A DNA stretch of 64,000 bases, taken from contig CAJHZI010000300.1 in NCBI GenBank assembly GCA_905160935.1, positions 22,501-86,500 of the forward strand. The letters are read 5' to 3'. Position numbers and translations under genes: made by a program. Each line of letters starts with the position of its first letter. Position 1 is the first letter of the stretch. This document shows positions 1 through 10,585 of the stretch, piece by piece. The notes under the pieces were generated by a model. It did no database searches. It was not told the DNA's origin and saw only the letters and a list, made by a program, of their open reading frames with translations. This DNA is from Enchytraeus crypticus. Taxonomy: Eukaryota; Annelida; Clitellata; Enchytraeida; Enchytraeidae.

Positions 1-13
1 CAGTGCACTAAGA

Positions 14-104
<91 letters not shown>

Positions 105-115
105 TATATATAGGC
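1..115. repeat. (AC)n-(TA)n compound microsatellite
   Basis: An alternating AC run passes directly into a TA run with one phase slip. No gene is seen between here and the SINE at 412. Confidence 0.95.
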
Positions 116-411
116 CATAGTAATTTTCATTAGCAGTCATCCACTGCTGATACTATTAGCTATAGTCATTCACAATGATCTTGGACTTTGTTCATTGTTC
201 ATTGTTCATTTATGTCCGGCAGCTGTACATTATTCCTTTAATAAATTGGGCGAATGTAGGTCCCGAGATAAAAGCTGGCAGAAGCCAAAGTTAACGTCAG
301 TTTCTTCCTCGATATTTCAAAATAGACGTTGGCTCGGTCTGGAGTTGAGTTTGAAATACTGACCTTCTGAGCACAAATATCAACACACTTGGCTGAGTGC
401 CGAAATGTAAT

Positions 412-641
412 CATGAATGTCTTATAGCGTCAGGGTAACGTCTTGAAGTTTTAAATGACAAATCCTGAGGTGAATTGAATCCTCGTGGGTTCGAATCCCA
501 GGCGCGCTGGTCTAAGAGTAAAATCTCGGACATTCACTGGACTGGCTACACGGAAAATGGACAAAAATTGCCTAACGGATTAACATGTGGTATTAAAAGT
601 GATAGATATCAACGAAGTTGATCATTTCACTATAATGTGTG
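412..641 (+). mobile_element. tRNA-derived SINE, family B, copy 1
   Basis: The head has a pol III A-box-like stretch (TAGCGTCAGGGTAACG) and a B box (GGTTCGAATCCC). The body holds the family signature CTCGGACATTCACTGGACT, and the 3' part holds GATAGATATCAACGAAGTTG. The same order recurs near 29.0, 38.1, 40.3 and 59.7 kb. An (ATT)n tail follows at 641-697, as expected for a retroposed SINE. Confidence 0.8.
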
Positions 642-665
642 TTATTATTATTATTATTATTTTAA

Positions 666-697
<32 letters not shown>
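641..697. repeat. (ATT)n microsatellite, probable SINE tail
   Basis: ATT units with one interruption directly follow SINE-B copy 1. Confidence 0.85.
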
Positions 698-698
<1 letters not shown>

Positions 699-2159
699 CT
701 GTGTAAGCCAGTTGTCTCTATAGGCTTCTCTTAAACTCTGAAATCCTATCAACAGTCAGGCCTACCAGCCTAAAATATTCGTCTATACAGTTAAGTCGAC
801 TAGGCACCTATAGCCGTGCCGATAATCAATCAGCCTAAATCAGCCTACGCCCTAGCGCTAGTTTGGCCTATGTATCTATGGGTTGACTTAATAGAGAAAA
901 TTCGTGAGAAAATCAAAGTCCAATGGCACTCTATTCTATACTCAACCTTGTGGCGCAATATTACTACGGCATGTTTTGCAGATTCTTTCGACAAGCGGGT
1001 CAAGGGCAATGTTTTCACAAGTGCATCAATGCATAAAAAATATTGTTATGAAGGTCTTTCGAAGCACTTAATCTAGAGCTATGATAAGATATCTGAACCT
1101 TTGTGGACACTCTTTCGCAATCAGGCAAAAAGCTTTGAGGACAAAATGCATGCCAAAAAGTATTTTTTTCAGGCGCTTTCCAAGTCTAAAACTGCTCTCA
1201 ATTCATTGTTTTCCATTTTATGTTTTTCTCACCAGGAAGTTTGATTTTTACGCCTTTAAACTTTGTTAAGAGGAGACCAATCTGCTCTAGGTTCCTCATT
1301 ATTTTTTGGTGGAACAGACCTAGTTACGTTGAGTTGGGCTAAAGAAAAATAATGTAACACTTTAAAGCTGTTTTAAATGAATTCTGATCATTCAACTACT
1401 GGTAAGTTCGTCAAGTTAAAAAAATATCACACCGAATACAGAGCACTTCTAAACATCATCTTTCATTTATTTAATTTTATCTTCATGCTCAACATACAGT
1501 GCATTTTTCTCGTCTATAAAGTTTGAATGTGTACAGATACTATATTTATGTGAACAAGGTCTTCGGGTTTGCTAATATATGCCTACGTTATCCAGTGATA
1601 TATCCATTGATACACACACCACTGTGTCCTCGCCAGGTCAATGTTATTCAGTAGCTCGCTGTAAACAGCTGGCCTCTTACTCGAGAGCGGGACCGTCTCA
1701 ACATTGTTCAAGTTAAAACCATACACTCCATCAATTAAATCTAACCAATTAATCCTTCTTGATTGGCTTCTTGATCTTGGATCTGCAGCCTGGATAAGTA
1801 AAAGCAGGTTAAAAAGAAAACATTTAAAATGCGGAAATCGTATTATTATTGTGGATTTGGTGGTAACGGACGTGCGTTATGTAGAGTGAGGCTGGAATAA
1901 AAAGTTGGTAAAGCAGCCTAGCTGCTACGAGAGCTTCGAGTGGTGATTGGAGGTCAATGACTGATAAAAGCAGGACAAACTATGCACGTACCGACAAACG
2001 TTTTGAGCAATAGAGAGTCCCATTGATAATGTAAATGAGATCAATCCTATTGATTGTAAATATGATGCTTTCCGTTTTATTTGACTTAAAAAAGCTGTTT
2101 GACTTATTTTCTGAAAATAGTACTACAAAATCAGTCTATCAGGCTAAAAACTTTTAAAA
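698..2159. other. intergenic, no recognised feature
   Basis: Only short AT-rich open frames (86 codons or fewer) with no family resemblance, and no repeat recognised. Confidence 0.6.
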
Positions 2160-2370
2160 AATTGTAAAATAATTTCTACCAACTATCAAAATTCAATCTA
2201 AATTTTAAATGATTTCTATCAAGCTATCAAAATTCATTCAAAATGTAAAAGCGATTTCTACCAACTATCAAAATTCAATCAAAATTTTAAAATGATTTCA
2301 AACAAACTATAAAAATTCAATAAGAATTTTAAAATGATTTCTATCAAGCTATTAAACTTCTATCAAAATG
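2160..2370. repeat. degenerate minisatellite, about 43-bp unit, about 5 copies
   Basis: Units read approximately GATTTCTACCAACTATCAAA followed by an ATTCAATCAAAATTTTAAAA-type stretch, with scattered substitutions and small indels. Confidence 0.75.
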
Positions 2371-2564
2371 GAAGTTTCTATTGAAATGAATTTAACAATA
2401 ATTTTTTTGCTATTTGTGATTAATCTTAATTGCTGCAGCCTGCAGTTACGGAGAAAAACAAGGAAACCCAGTTATGAACAGTATCAAACAAATATACCAG
2501 TGCTTGGATGTAACAAATATACCAGTGCTTGGATGGATGAATTCTCTCGATAGTATTCTGCTAA

Positions 2565-2690
2565 ACGTTAGGTCCAAGGTACGTATTCATACACAGAGTC
2601 CACTTTTTGGTCTATAAAGAAAACTCTACTGATCAACTAGTTAACACCTTTACAAAAGACTATACCTTAACCATACCATATAATGTAGTC
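2565..2690 (-). mobile_element. LINE 3'-end fragment (minus strand)
   Basis: Shares ordered blocks (GGTCCAAGGTACGTATTCAT, then ATCAACTAGTTAA) with 28.86-29.0 kb and 54.98-55.08 kb. The reverse strand of the better copies encodes a YVPWTCHL-like tail, resembling the end of the RTE-like LINE near 19.38 kb. Confidence 0.5.
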
Positions 2691-2694
2691 AATG

Positions 2695-2835
2695 ACTGGA
2701 GCCAGTGGCGGCGTCGGTAAGATACTCGACCGCGGATCAGTATGTGCGGTGTTCAAATCCTGGGCTCGCCTGTCACTGACATCGCTTTCGAGTGAGGAAA
2801 CTGACGTTAACATTAGCTTTTTGTTTAGCTTTTTA
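2695..2835 (+). mobile_element. tRNA-derived SINE, family A, copy 1
   Basis: A-box-like GGAGCCAGTGGCGGCGTCGG, B-box-like GTTCAAATCCTGGGCTCGCC, then the body CATCGCTTTCGAGTGAGGAA and ACGTTAACATTAGCTTT. This is the most frequent family in the window, with complete or partial copies on both strands. It is not a functional tRNA gene: it has no acceptor stem and always continues into the same non-tRNA body. Confidence 0.85.
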
Positions 2836-4140
2836 TCATTATAGCTTGGTAACATATGGCTTCTCTCTTTACCGCGTAATTTTTACACTATAGAATTATA
2901 AACTATATTTTTTTCTCTGCCGTATGTTCATTGATCTCAAAAGATACCCTACTTCATCTACCCCAATTTTTCTGACGTTATCAACCCTAGCTAATAGGAC
3001 TAACACTAAACCCAAGCGACCATGCCCCATGGGCCATGACGATATAACCCACTTTGGAAACCGCTGTAAAATAAGCAAATGTAAATAGGGAGATAATTTC
3101 GCCCCTGAATTATCTCAGGCTCAATCCCGCGTTGAGGCAAATAATTATCTAACATTATGTATGAGCATGCGCAGGTCCATTCGTAGACCCATTTTAGAAA
3201 ATTTAGCTGAGTCAGACCAAGAGAAGGGGAATTTTGGTTATGCAATAGAAAGACTATAAATCATAAGTTTTTGTTAATATCGTAGTTTCTACGAATTTGG
3301 AAATTAATATTCAACACTAACCCATTAGACTACTCTCACAGTTAGCTTTTCGTAAATTCACACAATTTCGTAAATCCACACAAGTTCGTAAATCCACACA
3401 ATTTTGCAAACCCACACAATTTTGTTAACCCACACAAGGGCGTCTTCCCCCTAGAGCCTATGACGCAAAACGTAGTCTAGTGGGGTGCCGTACAGTAAGG
3501 TACCCTCTAGGTTTTATTTTCAGTTATCTCCCGGAAAATTTCGTGACGTAAACTGCGTCATCGCTTATATCGCGAACAAGCTCTTGAATCCATGTAATTG
3601 AATGAATCCACTCAATTTTGTATCTTTAGCGGTATTTTTGAGTCTGCAAGCCTGAAACAAGCGAGGAAGTCTAATACCATTGGAAGTGCAGTAGTGCCTG
3701 GAGCTGATGGCGGAGGTAAAATCTCCCCTTGACCCCTCAAGTTAACAACTACGTTTCAAAAGACTATACGCGAATTATCAAAGTCGACATAGAGCAGAAT
3801 TTTGAATTAAAGAATCTAAATTATAGAATAATAGATCAACCTCAGTAATTAAGTATTCAAACTTACACTAGTCAAATCTAAATAGCATTCTGTTCGAACT
3901 ATTCATTTTACGCCCTTTTATAAATAAAACGATCGAAATGAACAAAATTCCATACTAAATTTTCTTATTATTGTGTATTACACGTGTAATTAAGCCGATA
4001 TTTTGACTAGTGATCAAAACGGATTTCTTAAATAAATCCGTGCAGATAACAAACCAGGTTTCATATCAAAATTCAATATTTCACATTTTTGCTTGAATAG
4101 ATTAATAATATAGAAATGTAATAATAAAAGAAAATGTAAA
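2836..4140. other. intergenic; short 20-bp minisatellite near 3357-3437
   Basis: Four to five copies of a CACACAATTTCGTAAATCCA-type unit at about 3357-3437. The rest shows no recognisable gene or repeat. Confidence 0.6.
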
Positions 4141-4310
4141 AAAAAAAAAAAAATCCTAAACTTTGTCCATAATTAATAATTATAATAACAGTGATGATGA
4201 TGATAATGATGATGATAATAATGATATTAATTATAATAATAATAATCATAATCATAATAATCATAATCATAATCACATTAATATTAGTAATAATAATAAT
4301 AAGTGATGAA
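4141..4310. repeat. poly-A run and (GAT)/(ATAAT) low-complexity tract
   Basis: An A run, then GATGATGAT and ATAATAATCATAATC stretches. The Met/Ile-rich minus-strand frame across it is a low-complexity artefact. Confidence 0.85.
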
Positions 4311-4404
4311 TCATAAATTATTTTTATAAAGCGCAGCTCTGTACAAAATACCTAGTAGCGTTATATACACTAATGAGGATCCAGTGGCAGTAGGACACAA
4401 CCGA

Positions 4405-5440
4405 GACTAAGTAGGTAGGTAGGCAGGTAGGGAGATAGGTAGGTAGGGAGGTAGGTAGATAGGAAGGTAGGTAGGTACGTAGGTAAGTTCGTAGGTAAGT
4501 AGGTAGGTAGGGAGAGAGGTAGGGATGGAGGTAGGTAGGAAGGGAGGTAGGTAGATAGGAAGGTAGGTAGGTAGGTTGGTAGGTAGGTAGGTAGGTAGGT
4601 AAGAAGGAAGGTAGGTAGATAGACAGATAGGTAGGTAGGTAGATAGACAGACTGACAGACAGACACACAGATAGATAGACAGACAGACAGACTGACAGAT
4701 AGACAGATAGATAGATAGAGAGATAGATACATGTCGATAGAAAGACAGACAGATAGACAGACAGACTGACTGACAAACAGACTGACTGACTGACCGATTG
4801 ATTGATTAATTGAATGATTGATTGATCGATTGATGGATTGATTGGTTGATCGATTGACCGGTTGATTTTCTGGCTTACTGACTGATCAACCGATTAATTG
4901 ACTGACTGATTAATATGATTGACTCGCTGATTATTCCACTGATCGACTGATTTACCTAAGAACTGATTGACTGACTGGCTGACTGACTGGCAGACCGACT
5001 AAATGGTTAATTGACTGATTGAATTAATTATTACTTGCTTGCTTGATTAATTGACCGAATGAATTAATATTTTTCTAGTTGCCTGATTGACTAACAAATT
5101 GACTGATTGATTGATTGAATGATTGATTGATGATTTGATTGATAGATTAACCGGCTGATTTTCTGGCTTACTGACTGATCGACCGATTGATTAACTGACT
5201 GATAGATATGACCGACTCACTGATTATTTCACTGATTGACTAAAGAACTAATTGACTGACTGACTGACTGACTGTCTGACTGACTGACTGCCTTACTGAA
5301 TGGTTAATTGACTGATTGAATTAATTATTTCTGGCTTGCTTGATCGATTAATTGACCGATTTAATTAATAATTGTGTGATTGTCTGATTGACTAACAGAT
5401 TGACTGATTGATTGAATAATTGACTAATTACCAGATTGAA
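4405..5440. repeat. about 1-kb degenerate tetranucleotide tract
   Basis: Three successive 4-bp periodic domains: (GGTA)n about 4410-4620, (GATA)/(GACA)n about 4620-4770, then a long degenerate (TGAT)/(TGAC)n domain to about 5440. The period is kept although the motif changes, which points to slippage-driven expansion. YLPT/YLSV-repeat frames on the minus strand are artefacts. Confidence 0.9.
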
Positions 5441-6005
5441 TGTATTATATTATAATATTTATTTATTATATTATAATATTTAGCTCAGAGTGCTTGAGAT
5501 TGATATTCAACATCAGATGCTCCCTGATCTTGCTCTATGATACAACGTGGAGACGACCCCTAGGGTTGGCCGCATAACCCAGTTTTTGTGTTGTCGATCA
5601 AGGACAGCAAACAATGCGCAGCTGAGGTAGCGGCAAACAGCTGATCGCAGGCAACCGATTTAACCACGTAATTTATGATTCGCCTGGAGTGACTCCAGCC
5701 GCCATAGTGGAAGATTTCAGAATTGCTTGAACACATTGTTCAAGCTATGCTAAGCAACGCTGGTCAGGCTAGTGCTTATTTTTCGTAAATATTTTATAGT
5801 TATGTCCACCGGATATTTTTTAACATTTTGAACGGACGTTATTTATTCAGGCTAGTAGCATTACATTTTAGACTCAGAAATTAGCATTCTAAAATAGATG
5901 ATGTGATTGGCTCTACTGCTAATTTGTAACCTGAGATTCAAATCATAGGCTAGGTGGTAATGAATAAACTGTAGGGTAATGGAAGATTAGTCTAAACTGA
6001 AGCTA
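5441..6005. other. intergenic, unrecognised, locally less AT-rich
   Basis: A less AT-rich stretch around 5500-5710 breaks the background, but no frame, repeat or RNA gene could be assigned. Confidence 0.5.
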
Positions 6006-6009
6006 TCTA

Positions 6010-6205
6010 AACGTTCTTTCCAGTATGCTGCATCGAAGATCCGGAATTCTCTTCTATCCACTTTTCGGAAGTCATTGCTTGAATCTCATCTACCTTTGCT
6101 TTCTTTCCTATGAGCAGTTCCATAGGCAATTGAAGACCTACCTTTTCTATTTCTTTTTCCCATCCAGTGTCCATGAGTGGCGACCTGCACGTAAACCTCC
6201 TTTTC
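6010..6205 (+). mobile_element. decayed LINE ORF2 C-terminal fragment (possible)
   Basis: One frame reads KIRNSLLSTFRKSLLESHL and another FHRQLKTYLF. Both resemble the NSLP..IR...FK..LK..LF ending common to CR1/Jockey-superfamily ORF2 proteins. Frames are broken and no catalytic region is present, so this is at most a short dead 3' piece. Confidence 0.35.
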
Positions 6206-6234
6206 TCTTATTCCCTTGATCATTAGATATGTCC

Positions 6235-6350
6235 TGTGAATTTTAGAATTTGCGCCGTTTTGTGCCTTCTTTTTGTTTACTGACTTGGATTTGTCTCAAT
6301 CATGCTCTATGCTGTCATGGGCGATAGTAGCACTCTAAATTAGAAGTATG
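6235..6350 (+). mobile_element. interspersed repeat family C, copy 1
   Basis: Shares ordered blocks (CCGTTTTG..CCTTCTTTTTG, GACTTGGATTTGTCTCAAT, ATGCTGTCATGGGCGA, AGTAGCACTCTAA) with copies at 9.79-9.94 kb (reverse) and 10.38-10.58 kb. It follows a LINE-like tail here, so it could be a LINE 3' end or a SINE. Confidence 0.6.
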
Positions 6351-6849
6351 TTTATAATTATTTCGCAACGACGACACCATATGGAGACACAGAGAGAACG
6401 AAATTATAAACTTTAATTTTTCGAGAACGTCTAGATTAAAGTAGGCCTACTTATTCCTACTCATGTCAAAAACTACATTCGTTTTAATTAAATAGCGTCC
6501 CATCGAGCTACAAGTTGACTGTCACACAGATAACTAATTTAGCTTTACTGTATCTTTTGAAACGATATGCACTTCATTTTCCATTGACTAAAAGACCATT
6601 TTCCATTGACTACTCTGTTTAAACTACTTAATACATGAAGAATACTTCAAAGAATGTTATAAGGAATGGTAAGCAATATGTTTACCATCTTGGAGTAACT
6701 GTTTGTTTCTTAAACTATTATCAATTATTAACGTTGTTAGAAAGCTATTACCCCGTGTTGTTTTCGGGTTCTCGAAGAATCGACCAATCATGTAAATATG
6801 CACGTGTCGCAAAAGGTGACATAAAAACAAGATTCAAACCAACGGCAGA

Positions 6850-6957
6850 AAAGGCATTCGGTTGGTGAGCGCTTTGGCTCCAGAAATTGCTTTAAAATTG
6901 TAACGAATTCCCGACCCAAGTTAAACTGCGATTTAAGGGAAGATGATGATGATGAAC
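6850..6957 (-). mobile_element. 5S-type SINE tail fragment (family D), copy 1
   Basis: The reverse complement runs CATCATCATCTTCCCTTAAA, a GGGTCGGGA block, then AGCAATTTCTGGAGCC and CGCTCACCAACCGAATGCC. This order matches the tail of the 5S-headed SINE at 63.4-63.95 kb. Confidence 0.7.
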
Positions 6958-7599
6958 GTTGCTAGAAATTAGAAATCATATTAAACTCAAAAGCTACATA
7001 AAAATATTTTAAACGTAAACATCAAGAAAATTTCTCTACTCTCCGTTTTATTACAGCTTACTACAGTTGTAATAATTTTTTACTACATTAATTTTTACTA
7101 ATTAATATTTTACTACAGCTACATCTAGTGATGAAACGATAAAAATTACTCGCTGGTTATTATAACATCACAGAGCTGTATTATTTATTATAGCACAACA
7201 GTAGCGTAGCAGCTAGCAAGCTGCCTGCCGTGCTCTCCCTCACTCACTCTAAGGTCAGTGGGAACTGATTATTTCGCGTCCACTTCAAAGCGTCTTGCGT
7301 CCCTCCTTTACGAACTCATACTGCTAATCAAATTTCGTGGTAAGAAATTACTATAATTGATATTTTAGACAAATCTACTTAGTGTGACCAGTACGGGTTA
7401 AAGAGCATATTTAGCTTACTTTGTTTCCTATAATTCATAAAATCTAATATATACAGTATACAGAAATAAATTATAATAATAAGTACATTATATTTGTATC
7501 TAATCATCATAGAGGTGTATAATTATATTTAATAATTTATCTGTCTATGTATTTGCTATAGTTTATATCTATATATTTATCTTTTTAATCTATCTAGAA
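6958..7599. other. AT-rich intergenic, no recognised feature
   Basis: No gene-like frame or repeat family was recognised. Confidence 0.6.
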
Positions 7600-8200
7600 A
7601 AATGTATAACTTTATATCTCTATATCTATTTTATCTGTTTGGTTAAAATCGGTTTTTTTCATATTCGCTGTACCTATTTGGTAAATCTATTTTACCTGTT
7701 TGGTTCAGGTGTATTTTTTCTATTTGGTTCAAATGGATACTTTCGTTCTTTTGGCGCAACTCTATTAACTTTACACTATTTGTCAAATTGTATTTTTCAA
7801 GTGATAACATAGCAATAGTCTGCGTATGCATTTATTTGTTGTGATAATTTAACAGAATTATAATTAACTTTGAATACATTATTGCAATAATGCATACAGA
7901 GAGTTATCTAGCTCTTTTATAGTAGGCTTTCGCATTATTTTCGACCTACATGTGTTTTGGTTGTCTACGCTTTTTTCTGTTCCATTAAAATAATCTATGT
8001 AACCTTTTTGGTTCAAATCTATTTAACCTCTTTGGTTCAAATTGTCGTAACCTATTTTCTTTAACTTGCAATCTATACAAATATCTTGACCTTAAATCTT
8101 ATTTTATGTAGGCTTTATTTGGCTTATTTAAATTTTATCTATTACGTTCAGATCTATTTTACCTATTTGGTTAAAAATCTATTTGATTGACTGGATTTAC
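7600..8200. repeat. degenerate minisatellite with TTTGGTTCAAATCTATTTTA-type units
   Basis: Units of about 20-24 bp recur irregularly in two clusters (7.63-7.75 kb and 7.99-8.19 kb) with many substitutions. The 62-codon minus frame over the first cluster repeats NQ/IHLNQ words and is an artefact. Confidence 0.6.
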
Positions 8201-9785
8201 TTGGACAGGTCTTAAGTTCTGATATATTTTTGAACAATCTAGATAAGTGGTTTGACTATTTTTGTGGATTTAAGGTCCATTACGATATATTGGGGTGATA
8301 AAGCAAACAATGCTGAGGCGTTAATACTGTAAATGCAATAAAAATACGAATATCGAATTAAACATTTTAACTAAGAGCAGGCGATAGATATGAAAGATGC
8401 TGATATTTATGACATTTTTATGTATTATTTGCGTTACTGCACCGCTGTGCAGTATTATCTAAATAGCGATTAGAGTTGGCCTAAAGGCCTAGTTATTTAA
8501 CTTAAATTTGAATATAGGCCTATAGTATATCTATAGTATAACTTGTGGTGGATTCATTTGAATGTGTCTACATTCAGATACATCCGGTATATCCGATCCG
8601 ATTAGGGAATATCGGTGCTTATTCAAGGTCCGTTTCTCCATGACGTCAATTAATTTATCCAAATAAAATTAGTCGAAATTACTTTAGTCATTGACGAGAC
8701 TGATAAACGCTCAGTTGCTGACAGTGAATGCATGTCGAACGGTTTAAACATGCAGAATTAGGCTACAAGTTATAAATATTAATACGAGTTCTAGATATTA
8801 GTACAAGTTATAAATATTTATGCGAGCTATACATGTAGATACTATTACAAGCTATAGATATACTTACCAGTCATAGATATTATATGTATTTGTAGGGCCT
8901 AATCATTTCACTTTAACGTTCTATGTAGCAATATCTTTGATTTACACTTGACTGATTCAATATATCTGATTATCAGCTTAAATGAATGTGTTGAACTAGT
9001 ACATGTATATCTCGGATGTTTGCTTGTTTTAACTTTAAGGAGATTTTTAGAATCCGCCATTAATTCGTTCGATTATTGGCACAACACCAGTGTACTTTTC
9101 TTGCGCTTAAAATTATACTTTTCTCTAAGAAAGAGAGACTTTCAAAGGTTACATTAAAGTGAATTCTTTATTATCTGCATTTTATAAATTTTTAACTGAA
9201 TTGATGTAGTAGCTTCTCTGGGCTTTTGGTATGATATGGAATACAGTTATTGATATTAATAGCTTCCTTCGAAAACCTTCTATTTTCAGTTGATTTATGT
9301 TTTTGAGTTCGTCTTTCCAGGTGAAAAACGATTTTGTAGTCATGGTCGTTAAATAGCTACTGTGAAGAATCGTTAGAATTTCATTCAAATATCCTACTTC
9401 TAATATCTAATATTCTCTGTTCAAAATTTTCATTTTCTAATATTAATCATTAATGCAACACGCAACCTCTGCGTACAATCCTTTTCAAAACATTGCAATA
9501 TAAAAAATGTTCACTCAGCGTGGTTTTTGCTAACAGAAATATTTGTGTTTTTTTGCAACTGTACTACCTAGAACAACTGTTTTTATAGCAGCTACTTAGC
9601 AGTAAACAGGTTTTGATCGATATTATGTGAGAGTGGGTCGAATGATAATAGAATGGGTGCACTTAACGTAACGGGTCGATAACGTTTACGTACCGATAAA
9701 TAGACAAGAACAGTCGAGAAAATATAATAACTACTAATATACATGTACCTTAAGAGTAATTTTAAGGAAATATAAGAGATTGTAT
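8201..9785. other. intergenic; short degenerate repeat at about 8762-8885
   Basis: About 27-bp degenerate units around ACAAGTTATAAATATTAATA at 8762-8885. No gene recognised. Confidence 0.55.
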
Positions 9786-9789
9786 ATTA

Positions 9790-9935
9790 ATAATAACAAT
9801 AACAATTAGAGTGCTACAGTCATCAATGACAGCATTGAGCACTATTGAGATAAAATCAAGTCAGCGAGCACAAAGAAGGTCCAAAAACGGTGCAAATTCC
9901 AAAATCCAGAAATTCAGTCCAAAGTATATTGCGCT
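9790..9935 (-). mobile_element. interspersed repeat family C, copy 2
   Basis: Reverse complement of the family C order: TTTGGACTG, CACCGTTTTTGGACCTTCTT, CTCAATAGTGCTCAATGCTG, AGCACTCTAATTGTTATTG. Confidence 0.65.
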
Positions 9936-10374
9936 TTAGTACGCCTAGTGTTCTTTTCTTACGATAAATACTTTAGGATTAATATATTTCTGATTTGATT
10001 GTGTCAAGACATATCGATCTAGAAATTAATCTAATTTTTCTTCTTTATCGCTTAGAAGTTAGAACTTAGCTTTTGGGTACTTTTGATGTCTCCCTTTCTC
10101 TTGATTGTTGTCACGTTCTCGTGTTTTTCAATAGTAATCAGATAAAAATAGCAATGGGTTAATTATTGTGTAGATGAAAGAATATTGTTGTGCTCTATTC
10201 CTTGAGGTGCATTATTTATCATTTAGTTCATGGTATTCTTCACGCCTACGTAAGTGTGTTGGGTAGCGTCAAGACATTTGAAACGGTTGTTTTATTTAAA
10301 TGTATTAGTTATTTATTTATTTATTTCGCTCGAATCCTACACAATACTAATTATACAATAGCAAAGCAGCAACA

Positions 10375-10585
10375 GATTGGGCAATGTTCCCGATGTCCTG
10401 GGATCAATTCCCGGTAGATTAATTTATTACTTAAATTTTCATTATCTTTGGACTGGTTTTCTGTATTCTGGATTTTTCACCGTTTTGGACCCTTCTTTTT
10501 GCTCACCGGCTTGTATTTTTTCTCAATAGAACTCGATGTTGTCATGGACGACAGTGGTACTCTAATAATCGTTGTTATGTTATGT
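10375..10585 (+). mobile_element. interspersed repeat family C, copy 3, with B-box-like head
   Basis: The longest copy. A B-box-like CTGGGATCAATTCCCGGTAG precedes the shared body (TTTGGACTGG, CACCGTTTTGGACCCTTCTT, GTCATGGACGACAGTGGTAC). The head suggests a tRNA-derived SINE, but no convincing A box was found. Confidence 0.6.

Noticed and set aside
816-1269. Two adjacent short plus frames (86 and 62 codons)
   Set aside because: AT-rich, no domain resemblance, no splice or start context, no neighbour of similar character.
2695-2835. tRNA gene
   Set aside because: A- and B-box-like motifs are present, but there is no cloverleaf or acceptor stem, and the same non-tRNA body follows in every copy; it is a SINE. 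SINE-B copies were rejected for the same reason.
4324-4776. 150- and 120-codon minus-strand frames rich in YLPT/YLSV
   Set aside because: They read through a tetranucleotide microsatellite.
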